In this document: one piece after another, positions 54,027 through 64,000 of the stretch
Layout of the letters: each line of letters begins with the position of its first letter
How positions within the stretch are numbered: position 1 is the stretch's first letter
NCBI GenBank assembly: GCA_013248845.1
Contig: WSQC01000023.1
Coordinates: 620,001 to 684,000 of the forward strand
DNA: 64,000 nt
Source of the DNA: Passalora sequoiae
Lineage: Eukaryota; Ascomycota; Dothideomycetes; Mycosphaerellales; Mycosphaerellaceae
Direction: 5' to 3'
Translations under genes and position numbers: made by a program
The notes under the pieces: model-generated
Told to the model about the DNA's origin: nothing
Databases searched by the model: none
The model's input: the letters and a program-made list of their open reading frames with translations, nothing else

Positions 54027-55940
54027 CTATTCATCTTGCTTCTTGCTACAGGCCCATTCGGGACTGTTCTTAATCCAGTCACTAATCACATCTGTCATCG
54101 TCTTACCTTCCAACACCGAATCTGTATCAGCCACTTCCCTCTTCTCGCCAAGGTATTGTAGCGCAAGGAGTACCCAGTTCTGAATGAATTCGTTATACAC
54201 CAGGTCAACGTGGTCGGGCTCGTTGATGTTCTGGACATTGTCGGGCTCATGTCCATGTGCATACTCCGGCTTCGGGAAACTGACATTCGTGCCGATAACG
54301 TTGGGAACGTTGTAGAACCTGATGGGCTGGTGGATTGTGTCGTCGCCGTCACTACCGGCATCGTCTTTGGTGGTGTATCCCGGTAATTGAGGTTGTTCAG
54401 CCATGAATGGTACCTGACTTTGCACGCCAGCGAGGTGTGGGACAGTAATTGCAGACTCCTCCTTACTATGCTCAAAGCTGTCAAAAATGACTGGAGGTGG
54501 AGGAGGAGACAGGCGGTGGAGGCTTTCATGTTCAGCTAAAGCTTGTAGATCATGGAGCAGGATTTGGCCTTCATTGTTAAGCAGCCTCAAGACCTGGCTG
54601 GCGGCATTATACGGCACGTTCTTGATCCTGCGGAAGCCGCTGGTGAAGGGCGACACCAGGAAGGTAGAGTCGATCGTAAAGGGACCTTTGAAGATATCAA
54701 AGCGGATCGCGCCACTGTTGGTCAAGACGATGGAGGGAGAATCCATGCCATTGAAGGTGTCAGGCAGCATTCGTGTTTCCAATAAGGTCAAGATACTGTC
54801 ATCAGATGGATACGGTGCCCGATTGAGCCAGTAGTCATGCGGTGCACAGCCAAAGGCATGATCAAGATCGAGTGCTTGGCGTGCCTCGTGGATCGCATCG
54901 GACACGTTACGGCCGAGCTCGGTGGTGAATGTGGACTCATTTGTGCCAGAATGGTGTTGCAGAGAGTACAGATTGTTGTCAATATACAATCTTTTGTATT
55001 CAATAGACTTCTTCGACGATATGTCATCTTTCTTGCCTGTGCTGAGTCCATCGATTGACAAAAAGCCGAGCGTCTCCATGTATCTGCCACTTTCCAGTCC
55101 CCACGCTTTGTTCTCAAACTTGCGATAGTCTCTTATGTGCGTATGTCCACCAAAGAAGACTATCGGCGTGTCCCAGTTGGCATTGCGAATGGCCTTGTAT
55201 ACCGCTTCGAACTCTGGACTGTCTCTTACTGGCACATGGCCTGCGATCAGGAAGAGATCCACCTCTTTGTCGTTGATGGCATCTTTGAACCACTGCTCCT
55301 TCACGGTGTCCTGCACCTCTTGCACCCATGTATTGTTTGCGTTGCCCTTGAAATTGAACAGGAAGCCGAAGGCGACGATGCGAATACCCTGGTTCTTGGT
55401 GGTGAACTTGCGGAATCGTGTCGCGAGTGGTATCTTCTTGCCATCCTTGGGACTGTAGATGTCAAGATTGCTGGCGATGTATGAGTGCTTGAAGTCTGGC
55501 ACGACCTGTTCATATTCGCGGATGCTCGTGTTCTTCAGGTACAGCTCGTGATTACCGACCGTCACCACGTCGATATTCTGCTTGTTGATGATGTCCAAGC
55601 TGTATTTGCCCTTGGGATCACTCGCGTCATACAGTCCATTGCCCTCTACTCGATCTCCAGTGTCGATCAGTAGCAAGTCGCTACCATCGTCGTCTGCTCT
55701 TTGCCGCAAATGGGTGGCGAAGGAGATGTAGTCGCCCCAGTCAGCGGAATATTGTGCTTCCTGCAGATGGCCTCCATGCCAGCCATGCGTGTCTGTCGTG
55801 TGCAGAAAGTTCAGCTGTGCCCATGGAAGCTCACGAAGCGGGGCAGCGATGGGTGAAGGAGCAGAAGGCTGAGAGGCATAGGCGCAATAATAACAATAAT
55901 GAGTAAGCACCAGTGACAAGGACAGACGGTCGAACAACAT
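54027..55940 (-). CDS. Secreted 5'-nucleotidase-type metallophosphoesterase
   Basis: 637 aa, single exon, with signal peptide FDRLSLSLVLTHYCYYCAYA. The calcineurin-like fold has all metal motifs: FLHTTDTHGWHGG (D-x-H), LLLIDTGDRVEGNG (GD), VVTVGNHELY (GNHE), LIAGHVPVRDS and VFFGGHTHIRD (GHxH). The C-terminal nucleotidase-like domain contains SIVLTNSGAIRFDIFKGPFT and DSTFLVSPFTSGFRRIKNVP (the family NSG.IR..), followed by a polar insert with PPPPP and NVSFP. The layout is that of the UshA/5'-nucleotidase family; fungal secreted members hydrolyse nucleotides or phosphate esters (family knowledge). Several N-glycosylation sites (NTS, NNT, NES, NVS) fit secretion. The last residues CSKKQDE show no anchor. 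Confidence 0.93.
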   Translation of the reverse strand: MLFDRLSLSLVLTHYCYYCAYASQPSAPSPIAAPLRELPWAQLNFLHTTDTHGWHGGHLQEAQYSADWGDYISFATHLRQRADDDGSDLLLIDTGDRVEGNGLYDASDPKGKYSLDIINKQNIDVVTVGNHELYLKNTSIREYEQVVPDFKHSYIASNLDIYSPKDGKKIPLATRFRKFTTKNQGIRIVAFGFLFNFKGNANNTWVQEVQDTVKEQWFKDAINDKEVDLFLIAGHVPVRDSPEFEAVYKAIRNANWDTPIVFFGGHTHIRDYRKFENKAWGLESGRYMETLGFLSIDGLSTGKKDDISSKKSIEYKRLYIDNNLYSLQHHSGTNESTFTTELGRNVSDAIHEARQALDLDHAFGCAPHDYWLNRAPYPSDDSILTLLETRMLPDTFNGMDSPSIVLTNSGAIRFDIFKGPFTIDSTFLVSPFTSGFRRIKNVPYNAASQVLRLLNNEGQILLHDLQALAEHESLHRLSPPPPPVIFDSFEHSKEESAITVPHLAGVQSQVPFMAEQPQLPGYTTKDDAGSDGDDTIHQPIRFYNVPNVIGTNVSFPKPEYAHGHEPDNVQNINEPDHVDLVYNEFIQNWVLLALQYLGEKREVADTDSVLEGKTMTDVISDWIKNSPEWACSKKQDE

Positions 55941-57019
55941 GATGCTCGTGATGTGCTAAGTTCGGTAGCACAGGACAAGGTACCTGGAGGTATCATGAAG
56001 GCCGTACTAGTAGCTTGAATTAAGCTCCTTCTGTGCTTCCATGCGGTAAGTAAGGACCCTGCAACCCTGTTGATGCTGTCGCCGCAAATAGAAGCATCCA
56101 TTGCATCATCTCCCGAAAGAGCTAGGAGCGGACAGGGGTGCTGGCACCCGGGTTGCCGGGTTCCAGGAAGAATGGAACCTTCGCGTCTCGCTTTCCCAGG
56201 AGCTATTATTGTTACTCTGCTTCCTTTCATCAACCTCATCACTGTAACATCCACCTCGAAATGCATATCACGTCGCCTGCTGTACGCACATTGTTGGTTG
56301 CCGCATACGTCGACCTCGACGCAGGTGTTGGCCTCTTTTCGGTCCTGGCCGAACAAAACACGAGGCATGCCGTAGAACGACAAGCCATAGTATGCTAATC
56401 TACTTTCGAACTATTTGCTAGCCGGGCTGTTGTACAATACCACCGCCTCGATGAATAGACACTGCAAAGGCTCCAAGTCCTCAACTGTGTCATATACTTT
56501 GGTCGAGGAGGAATGCAGAAAAAACTTCCATGCCCCAGACCGTAGGGCTACGACCATTATCGACATACTATATATGATGCCTCGTTGCTGGCAGGAGCTA
56601 AGCAATACACTTTTCAGACCGAGGAGGTGAGGTCTTATCATCGTATTCCGTCTTGGCTTTCGTACCGGACACGGCCGATGCCTGACCAGGATGCATGGAT
56701 ACGTGCATGGCGACCACGAGACCTGGAGAAGTAAGATGGAGCGAAAATCGATGAATCGTGCCAAATTACTCGTAGAATATTAGTAGAATACTACTCCTCA
56801 GGCCCTGCCATTATCGCGCCTGCCTAGACCACCGAAGTCTACTACGCCCGATGTGTCCATGCTCACCATGTCCCTGGGCGACGGTCAGCTTACAATTACC
56901 ACAAGTTTGCAGGTATTCCATACTCATTGTCCTCTTGCTTTCAGCGCCGGTGTCCCCTCCAGACGGGGCAATGCACCGAGGGCTGTAGTCCTGCGCTGAG
57001 TGGCAATATTAATACGACA
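55941..57019. other. Intergenic, 1.08 kb
   Basis: Divergent promoters of the phosphoesterase (minus) and peptidase (plus). The 190-codon minus frame at 55811-56383 overlaps the phosphoesterase start and is not called. Nothing else seen. Confidence 0.5.
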
Positions 57020-59269
57020 ATGCTGTGTTTGATAGGCTTACTGGCCTTGCTGGCAGGATGCGCGTACAGTATGACCCCGGAGTATGCTTCTATCCTTACG
57101 ACTCGCACAATTCCAAGGCCTCGGACTGACCTTCACAGACAGATGCTCTCTGCGCCGCGCTATACTGACGCCACGCCCAACCCGAACGGAGAATGGGCCA
57201 TGTTCACAACCTTCCAATATTCATACAAACACCATGAATCTCGTACAACGTGGAAGCTCATCAATTTGGCCTCGGGCAAAGTCATTGATCTTCCTTGGGG
57301 TGCGAATGTCACGGAAGCAGTTTGGGTCGGTCCTACAAGCACCAGTGTCTTGTATGTCAATGGGACGAACGAATGGGTGCCTGGTGGTGTTACCTTGTAT
57401 CTCGTAGATTTGGTCGACTCGCATATGGGGTGAGCTGTCTTTTCGTCCGCAAGCACGAGTCTCACGCTGATCATGGTCAGGAAACTCGTTGCGGCTCTAC
57501 CCGCCCCCTACTCTGGCTTACATGCTGTCAACACACCTACCGGAGGCATCAATTTCGTGCTGAGCTGCCTCGCTTACGCCAACAATGGTTCTGCTTACAA
57601 CGAAGCGCTTGCGTCGCTACCGGCGAGCACCGGCAGACTCTACAACAGCATTTTCGTTAGACACTGGGATACCTGGATCACGAAAGAGCGTTATGCTGTC
57701 TTCTCCGGCTCTCTCAACGGCAACAGGCATGGCGATTACAAGTTCAGCGGCATGAAGAATCTGGTTCACTCCCTCAAATACACTGTCACTCGACCAGAAT
57801 CGCCCATTGGATCTGACTTTCTCTACGACGATTACCAAATCACTCCGGATGGGTCTCAGGTCGCATTCCTGACTAAGGCACCAGATCTTCCAAAAGCAAA
57901 TCACACTGCCATCTATATCTACCTCGTGCCTCATGATGGTTCTTCCGCGCCGCAAAGGCTGAATGGGCCGGGCAGCTCTGCTCCCGAGACTGCACGGGGC
58001 GCCGTTACTGTTATGGAGTTCTCTCCGGATAGCAAGAAGCTCGCTTACGCCCAGCAAGATCGTGATGGCTACGAGGTCGATCGTAACAAGATGTATGTAG
58101 TGGATCTCGAAACCAAAGGCGTCACCCAAGTGGCCGGGAATTGGGACCGCGGTGCGTTTACAATCAGATGGGCGGAAAATGGCTGTTCGTTATACGTCAC
58201 AGCGGACTCTGTTGGCAGCCAAAAGCTATTTATCTTTCCTTTGGATGCAGGCCCCGACTTCGAGCCGAGAAACATCACCGGCGACACCTCGATCATGGAT
58301 ATTTATGTTCTTCCAGGTGGCGATGCTCTGGTCAGCGCCTATTCCATATGGGCTTCCTTTCTCCTTTATAGGGTAACACCACAGGGAGAAGTAAGGTACT
58401 ACTACAAATCGAATGAAATAGACCCCGAACTGTCAGGCCTTGGTCCAGAAGATGTAGACTGGTTCTGGTACGAGGGCATAAATGGTGATCAACAGCAAGC
58501 GGTTATCGCGAAGCCCGAAAATTTCTCGTCGGACAAGGTCTACGACCTTGTCTTCTATGTCCATGGCGGTCCTGAAGGCTACACGGGTAATTTCTGGAAT
58601 ACTAGGTGGAACCCCAAGGTCTGGGCTGACCAGGGTTACGTTGTGTTCGGTCCCAATCCCACCGGCTCGACAAGCTACGGCCAGCAACTTACAGACGCCG
58701 CGCGAGGCCGATGGGGCAGCTGGCCATACGAAGACCTCGTCAAATCGTACGAAGCTGCATGCAACAATCTACCATATATCAACTGTAGCAATGCTGTGGC
58801 TGTCGGTGCTTCTTGGGGTGGCTACATGATGAATTGGATCCAAGGCCACGACCTAGGCAAAAAATTCAAAGCTATTGTCTGCCAAGACGGAATATCTGTG
58901 ACTTCCGCAGACTTGATGACGGAAGAACTGTGGTACGTCGACTACGAATTCATGGGCGAGACCATCAAAGAGCCAGGCAGGAGGTTGACTCGTGAATGGG
59001 ATCCAATGGCGCATGTGAAGAACTTTTCGACACCCCAATTCATCATACACAATGAGCTCGACTATCGAAACCCAATCGGTCAGGGTCTTGCTATGTTCAA
59101 TGCGCTCCAGATGATGGGCGTGCCGAGCAGGTTTCTCAGCTTCCCGGACGAGAATCATTGGGTGTTGGGCAGGGAAAATCGGTTATATTGGCATAGGGAG
59201 GTCTTCAGGTGGATCAATTATTGGACCGGGAAAATCCCGACGCTTGATGATAATGCTATTGACATGTGA
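57020..59269 (+). CDS. Secreted dipeptidyl-peptidase 5 (S9 family)
   Basis: Serine peptidase that releases N-terminal dipeptides; the fungal DPP5 enzymes are secreted and about 720 aa. Exons 57020-57429 and 57481-59269 (51-nt intron GTGAGC..CAG) give 732 aa. Signal peptide LCLIGLLALLAGCAYS. The N-terminal beta-propeller includes TDATPNPNGEWAMFTTFQYS, DDYQITPDGSQVAFLTKAPD and VTVMEFSPDSKKLAYAQQDR. The alpha/beta-hydrolase end carries the oxyanion segment VFYVHGGPEGYTGNFW, GSTSYGQQLTDAARGRWGSW, catalytic Ser in VAVGASWGGYMMNW, catalytic Asp in IIHNELDYRNPIGQ, and catalytic His in FPDENHWVLGREN. All three catalytic residues are present. The second candidate ATG (in YSMTPEY) would lose the signal peptide. 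Confidence 0.95.
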
Positions 59270-60591
59270 TGGCACAGAGACGACAGAATCTATAGACCAT
59301 TCAAACGAGTCGCACGCTACAGCAGCTACTACTAGGAACTCGAGAGTAGCATTTGAGCGCGAGGAGGCATCTTCGTGTTCGGCGATGTGCTTTGGTACTG
59401 GTGGCAGCATGTATCACTTGGTGGGAGGGGACTTTCCTATGACACGGAACCTCACGAAGTAGGATGATCTTGATCAGCAGTGATGACGACGAAAACTACA
59501 TCCTAAGAGAGGTTCAATCTTGACAACACCGCGTCTATTGATCTCTGAAACAACCTACTGCTACATGTAGTCTACCACTCCCTATTGCCAGTAGTCTACT
59601 ACTCATTACTTACTTCGCACATAAACGACCCACAGATCCATCATTCTCGGCATCCGCGACCAACACGCACGACGGATATCGAATCGGCCGCACAACCCGT
59701 TGGGAACGACACTGACGCGACATTCAATCCGCAATACTCGAAAGATTCTGAACACCTCGAAGTCCAGTACTACAATCCCATTGCACGATCCAGCCATACA
59801 CGACAACGGCGCCGCGAACTCCGTTAACGACACTGCAGTCCACTAACATCCCAGCCACATTCCAACGTCGCCAGCACCCTTGAGGACTGGATCGAAGCCT
59901 ACATAGGAGTACTGCCACCGCCGTCAAAAACTGACTCTGGCATTGTCGGACCACTCCGTACAATCAACGCGAAACGGGTTCTCGTCATGGATGATGGGAC
60001 GATTCCACTTCGACGAGTCTGGTTACGAGTATGGTTCGCTTCACTCGCAGGGACTGTCTGGGTCTGAGATCGGAAGGTACGGGAATATTGGCATCGTCGA
60101 TGCGTTGAGATGCCGATGGACGACGAGTTGGATTGGACGAGATTTAGAACGGTGCATATCAGGGATAGTGTTGTGCTGATTGATTTGCCAGTTGTAGCGA
60201 GGGCGGCGAGAGAGGAGATGGCGGAGGACATTGACGGGCATGATGATGACAGAAGCAGATGAAGCTTGTGATGTGGAGGTGCCTGACGATTTGCACTGGT
60301 ATGACAAGGAAGGGACGTGGAGGAGATAGAGGAGACGAATCGTCGATGATGAGAGACTTGAGAGGAGGATGTAGATTGAGGCGGCATTCGTATCAATCAT
60401 GCATTGTGCTGTTCGTCCGCGGTCTGGTAAGTCTTTCCAAGTTATGTGCATCATTGAAGCAGACCTTGTCACCCGTCCTGTCCGTATACGCCTGCTCTGC
60501 CTCTACCCTGAACTCAATCACTCGAGCTTCACTTCCGTCCAGTAGGTAATGTATGATCCTGTCAGCCTCGCAGTTGCAGCATCGACGAGTG
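59270..60591. other. Intergenic; possible unrecognised gene or remnant at about 59600-60250
   Basis: Several plus-strand pieces with protein-like composition lie in different frames: near 59690 (ESAAQPVGNDTDATFNPQYS), near 59900 (YIGVLPPPSKTDSGIVGPLR), near 60000 (MMGRFHFDESGYEYGSLHSQ) and near 60110 (MPMDDELDWTRFRTVHIRDS, VVLIDLPVVARAAREEMAED). I could not join them with good splice sites and recognise no family. The rest shows nothing. Confidence 0.3.
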
Positions 60592-61203
60592 CTAGCGCTC
60601 CACGCCAGCGGCCAACGCTGTCTCGACCGGCAGCGCTCCCGCGCTCGTCACACTCCCTCGATCCGCATCCGTCATCTCCATAACCGTCGTAGTAGCAACA
60701 CTAGTCTCACAAACCGGCGTCGTGAAACTCGGCGGTGCCACACCAGCACAACTCGTATAGCACCCAGGCCCAAACGTGTTTCCACAATCATCAAAATAAT
60801 CCTCGCACGTATAGCCGCAGGTCGCTGTCCTCAGGAAAGTGGTGAAGGTGGGCTTTTCCGGAAAGTACGAGTTGTGCGGACAACCAGGATCCATGAAGCT
60901 GGCGGCGGCGACATCGACTGGGTCGCCGTAGCAGTGCTCGAAGCAGCCGCCGTATTTGAGACTACAGCCGTTGATGAAGTCGATGCAGAGAGTCTGATGG
61001 CATGCGCCCGTAGCATCTGAAGGGGCCGATGAAATGGCGCGGACTGGTGGAGCGGTGATGGTGAAGATGCTCGGAGTGGTGGGTACAGAAGTTGTGGAAG
61101 CTTCTTCGACGCCTGGGGGCATCGGCGTTACAACGACTGTGCGTTGTCCAGAGGTGGTAGCGGAGTGGAGTGCTAGGATCGCAAGGATCTTAGTATGTTG
61201 CAT
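60592..61203 (-). CDS. Secreted Cys-rich protein
   Basis: 203 aa, single exon. Signal peptide QHTKILAILALHSATTSG. A Pro/Thr-rich region is followed by a Cys-dense part of about 95 residues: CHQTLCIDFINGCSLKYGGC, FEHCYGDP, DPGCPHNSYFPEKP, TATCGYTCEDYFDDCGNTFG, PGCYTSCAGV, and a last CETS. That is 13-14 Cys in the mature protein, with C-x(3-4)-C spacing reminiscent of two related half-modules. A Thr/Ala-rich tail ends the protein. No named family recognised. It is a candidate apoplastic or cell-wall protein (inference). Confidence 0.75.
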   Translation of the reverse strand: MQHTKILAILALHSATTSGQRTVVVTPMPPGVEEASTTSVPTTPSIFTITAPPVRAISSAPSDATGACHQTLCIDFINGCSLKYGGCFEHCYGDPVDVAAASFMDPGCPHNSYFPEKPTFTTFLRTATCGYTCEDYFDDCGNTFGPGCYTSCAGVAPPSFTTPVCETSVATTTVMEMTDADRGSVTSAGALPVETALAAGVER

Positions 61204-61770
61204 CTTGCTCGTCGTCCAATGCGTACAGGTATGAGTGGACTTCGGCTCCTTTACCGAACAGCCTGACGGCCCGGGGCCTACTTTAAGCTCGATAGGAACG
61301 CAAAATGTGATATCATTGTATATTAGATCACATTCCTCGTTTCGGAAATGACCGATGATGTCTGCCTGTTGGTGTTCTGTGTCGACCTGCTACGCAAGGC
61401 ACTATGATTGGCAGTTTCATAATCGATCAATTATGCAAGTCTCGACCGATACAGGCCCTAGTTTCGCTGCATTAGTCGTCATTCAGTGTGGTCGCGGCAA
61501 GGATGATGTGCAATAGTGTCAGGAGGCGGGAGGAGTCGTGTATTGTAGCTAAAGTGAGCTGTGTATCGAAGCATTTCCATCACCTATCATCAAATTCGTA
61601 ACGTCATGCGCTTCATGCCTCTTCATAATGCTCTGAACACAACATCGTCATCGCTCAAACGCTGCATCAAACTTCATCATCCAAACGGAAATAGTAGAGA
61701 GGACTTCCGGAGCAAGCTCCATCGCCATGGTATGTTTAGAACACGCAAGAATGTGCTCAGCGAATAGCTT
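61204..61770. other. Intergenic
   Basis: Promoter side of the Cys-rich gene and 3' flank of the next gene. Nothing seen. Confidence 0.5.
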
Positions 61771-63402
61771 CTAGATCAGTCGTGAAAGGCCAGCCCATGT
61801 TTCCATGAACATTCTTGCATCTGCATCGCTCGAGAACGGAAGTACGTGGTCCCCGAGGCTGTTAACCGGTGGTTCGTATCTCGAAATGAAGACATACGGC
61901 GGCGGACGTATCGCTGCAATACTGACAACGCCTCGTGTCTCATACTGGCAGTGGTCTGCATCGTGAGCGTATTTTGTGACAAAAGCAGTCCAGATAGGCA
62001 CATCTTTGCGGGGGCCGCGGAGAGCCCCGGCTTCTAATCTGACAACGCCACTGCTTCGATCGTACCATAATCGCAGAGCATGAAGCATGTCGCCGTGCTT
62101 GATCTGTCCAGCGAAGAGACATTTTTCACCCGATGAATCGTTGCTCAACTCGAACGCGTCTATAAGGTTTGGCGAGTCGATACCACGTTCGTCTTGTGCT
62201 TTCATTGCCACGAATGTGTTGTAGAACAGAACCATTCGTTCGTGGAACATGAAGTTGAGCCTCGCCCAGAGGGTATACTTGCCGTCTCGCCGCGCGCGAC
62301 ACAGCTGCAGCGTCGAAGCATGCCGAATGACCTTGAGATTTGTGATCGGTGTACAAATCTGCGACTGTTCGCCATAGCGGTCTTTCATCGTAATCAGAAT
62401 TCTGGCTCTGTTGTCCGATGGACGCCAATACATCGTGACTACTACTATGTCCCCATCGAAAGCCACCTGCATGGCTTTCTGGAAACCATCACGTATCAGA
62501 TTCTGCAGGGCTGTTGCATCGGGCGGACCATAGCACACTGAGTGATCAACCAGTTGTGCCTGCGATTTATAACGAGTCATCGGCGATGACCCATCGTACA
62601 CGGTCATTGCCCAATGGAGTAAGTGATCCGGGCGTGGCAGCGCGTACATCCCCTCGCTGGAGTACGAGGTCTGGCTCGAGTACATGCTTTCCGATGACCC
62701 AGAGGTGAATGTAGGCGATATCGGCATCGGCAAGGGTGGTTCTGGGACTACAACCGGCGGCCGGTCGTCGTCCCACATGTCCCAGTCATCCGACAGGATT
62801 GAGGGCGTGCTAGGGGTGTCCATTCGAGGGTAGGGTGGTCGAGATTGTCTTCGTGGTCTTGGCGTGCTTGCTCCAGATATTGGTGGCGGTACTCTGTCCA
62901 TCGCTGGCGAAGAGGCACCTTGTTGTGCTTCCAATAGTTCGTGGAGCGCCTCTCTGTGATTTCGTAGCGAAGAAGATTTACGACCTTCAAGGACTCGGAT
63001 CTGTGCCTCGAGAGAGTCGCGATACAGTTCCAGGCGTTGCTGAAGCTTGAACCCTTCTATCTTATCGAAGCGATACTGGAGGTCTTCCCATATCATCTGC
63101 GGCGGCCGGTCTTGTGTTCTCGCAAACATGCCGAATATGCCATTGAGCGTTAGTTTGAGTGTTTTGAATAAGAGCGCCAGGTCTTCATCGATCCTCCAGA
63201 AGCTTGGTTCATATTGCCTGGCCTTCTCCGCGCTGCAGATCTTATTCAAGAGCCCGCTGATGGCAAATAGCTCACCCAGTGCTCCTGTAATCTTGACTGC
63301 CTCTCTTGGCAGATCGTCGCGAAACTTGTGCAATCCGCTAGCTGCATCCTCGACCTGCTGGGCGAATCTAAGCAGTGAGCGCCCACGGTTGGTCTCATCC
63401 AT
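61771..63402 (-). CDS. Conserved fungal protein of unknown function
   Basis: 543 aa, single exon from ATG 63402. The N-terminal 160 residues are helical: LLRFAQQVEDAASGLHKFRD, REAVKITGALGELFAISGLL, and EGFKLQQRLELYRDSLEAQI. They resemble the helical N-domain found at the start of many Dothideomycete and Eurotiomycete proteins of NLR-like or unknown type (the LxxAxxLxxISxLL pattern). A Pro/Ser-rich, poorly ordered linker (about 165-255) carries TPRPRRQSRPPYPR and DDWDMWDDD. The C-terminal part (about 265-540) is a mixed alpha/beta region with RARILITMKDRYGEQSQICT, VIRHASTLQLCRARRDGKYT, LWARLNFMFHERMVLFYNTF and DADHCQYETRGVVSIA. No catalytic motif is recognised. Confidence 0.7.
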   Translation of the reverse strand: MDETNRGRSLLRFAQQVEDAASGLHKFRDDLPREAVKITGALGELFAISGLLNKICSAEKARQYEPSFWRIDEDLALLFKTLKLTLNGIFGMFARTQDRPPQMIWEDLQYRFDKIEGFKLQQRLELYRDSLEAQIRVLEGRKSSSLRNHREALHELLEAQQGASSPAMDRVPPPISGASTPRPRRQSRPPYPRMDTPSTPSILSDDWDMWDDDRPPVVVPEPPLPMPISPTFTSGSSESMYSSQTSYSSEGMYALPRPDHLLHWAMTVYDGSSPMTRYKSQAQLVDHSVCYGPPDATALQNLIRDGFQKAMQVAFDGDIVVVTMYWRPSDNRARILITMKDRYGEQSQICTPITNLKVIRHASTLQLCRARRDGKYTLWARLNFMFHERMVLFYNTFVAMKAQDERGIDSPNLIDAFELSNDSSGEKCLFAGQIKHGDMLHALRLWYDRSSGVVRLEAGALRGPRKDVPIWTAFVTKYAHDADHCQYETRGVVSIAAIRPPPYVFISRYEPPVNSLGDHVLPFSSDADARMFMETWAGLSRLI

Positions 63403-64000
63403 TCTATTCGCTCGTCACTGATCGCGCTTATGACTGGAAACCCTGGGACCAGTCACGACACCCAGCAAATCTCATTGGTCGAACATGCCGTATGGTGCCT
63501 CAGGTATGTGTTCGAGAGTTGGCTTTTCTGACGTTGTCGAGTATGGCACATCTAATGGAGTCATCCGCGCAATGGGACATGTATTTTTCTCTCATGAGAT
63601 CCCTGTTCGGGTACACAATGAGCCGCTGTGCCTTCGCGCGTGTGAGCTGTTTGGCCAGCGAAGCAAAGTGTGGGGCTTTTCTTCACCGGTCTCGAGAGCT
63701 CAAACTTTTCAGCTGTTGTAAACATAGTGACTGAACAAAGGTTGAAGCCTGGATGAATGAAAGCTGCTTGCTGCGTCACAAACTTGTGACAGAAGTCAAG
63801 TTCGAAGATGACCAGGAAGAACCTGGTTGAGAGTTCGTTACCTACCGTGCGTTGGGCCAAGGACATGGCGCTGGCCGCCAAGCAAACAAATTGCGAATTG
63901 TGTGTGCGACTGTTGCTTTGAACGCAGGTTTGGACTTTGCGCAGTATGAAGCGATCAGATTTGCAGCCACTTGTGCGACTCTCGATGTCCAAATCTTGAA
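63403..64000. other. Right edge, upstream of the last gene
   Basis: Promoter/5' region of the preceding minus-strand gene. A 143-codon minus frame at 63561-63992 has no recognisable domain; an upstream exon beyond the edge cannot be excluded. Confidence 0.45.

Noticed and set aside
55811..56383. 190-codon minus-strand frame upstream of the phosphoesterase
   Set aside because: Overlaps the phosphoesterase start in another frame; no signal or motif.
1..64000. A biosynthetic gene cluster or defence-like multi-gene system
   Set aside because: No PKS, NRPS, terpene synthase, P450, cluster regulator, NLR or transposase is seen. Neighbouring genes belong to unrelated pathways.

Overview
The window is nuclear DNA of a filamentous ascomycete fungus, most likely a Dothideomycete (inference). 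The reasons are dense genes on both strands, introns mostly of 49-109 nt with GT..AG ends and CTAAC/CTGAC-type branch sites, and conserved fungal families (AP-2 alpha, Brl1/Brr6, Snu13, Nhp6, Bcs1, Csc1-like, 2EXR) beside many small secreted Ser/Thr-rich or Cys-rich proteins. No bacterial operon, CRISPR array, plasmid origin or intact transposon is visible. Exon limits were worked out by hand from reading frame, splice consensus and family similarity, so single junctions can be off by a few bases.

Layout, left to right. 1-1.9 kb: left-truncated gene of unknown function. 2.3-4.2 kb: glucosidase II beta subunit. 4.7-5.1 kb: small metallothionein-like Cys protein. 6-7.5 kb: Brl1/Brr6-type nuclear envelope protein. 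7.9-10.8 kb: AP-2 alpha. 12-14.2 kb: an eIF3b-RRM-like protein and a BTB protein only 20 bp apart. 15.5-17.5 kb: a secreted and a four-helix membrane protein. 17.8-21 kb: two pseudogenes (PEP mutase family, SMP-30/NHL family) flanking intact SNU13. 21.7-25 kb: an RRM protein and a Bcs1-like ATPase, divergent. 25.5-26.8 kb: a 2EXR protein and a small secreted protein. 29.6-30.1 kb: NHP6-like HMG protein. 32.5-33.3 kb: secreted protein with a tandem Cys module. 34.5-37.5 kb: CSC1/OSCA-type channel. 37.8-39.2 kb: decayed PfkB/Mak32-like kinase. 39.4-40.7 kb: secreted Ser/Thr-rich protein. 42.65 kb: tRNA-Thr-like remnant. 43.6-44.3 kb: very acidic protein. 45.1-46.8 kb: two convergent Rossmann-fold enzymes. 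47.1-48.7 kb: MFS transporter. 49.2-51.2 kb: arylsulfotransferase-like membrane protein. 52.1-53.9 kb: NTF2-like and GST-like proteins. 54-55.9 kb: secreted 5'-nucleotidase-type phosphoesterase. 57-59.3 kb: secreted dipeptidyl-peptidase 5. 60.6-61.2 kb: Cys-rich secreted protein. 61.8-63.4 kb: conserved fungal protein of unknown function.

The genes do not form one pathway. They mix housekeeping genes (ER glycan trimming, endocytosis, snoRNP/spliceosome, chromatin, complex III assembly, nuclear envelope) with secreted and accessory genes. The 17.8-21 kb and 37.8-39.2 kb stretches hold three genes broken by stop codons and frameshifts; several stops replace expected TGG or CGA codons, as repeat-induced point mutation would do. 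I found no convincing new multi-gene system. The best leads are the tandem Cys-module secreted protein, the BTB/eIF3b-RRM pair, two probable GC-AG introns (one in frame inside NHP6), and the decayed enzyme genes.
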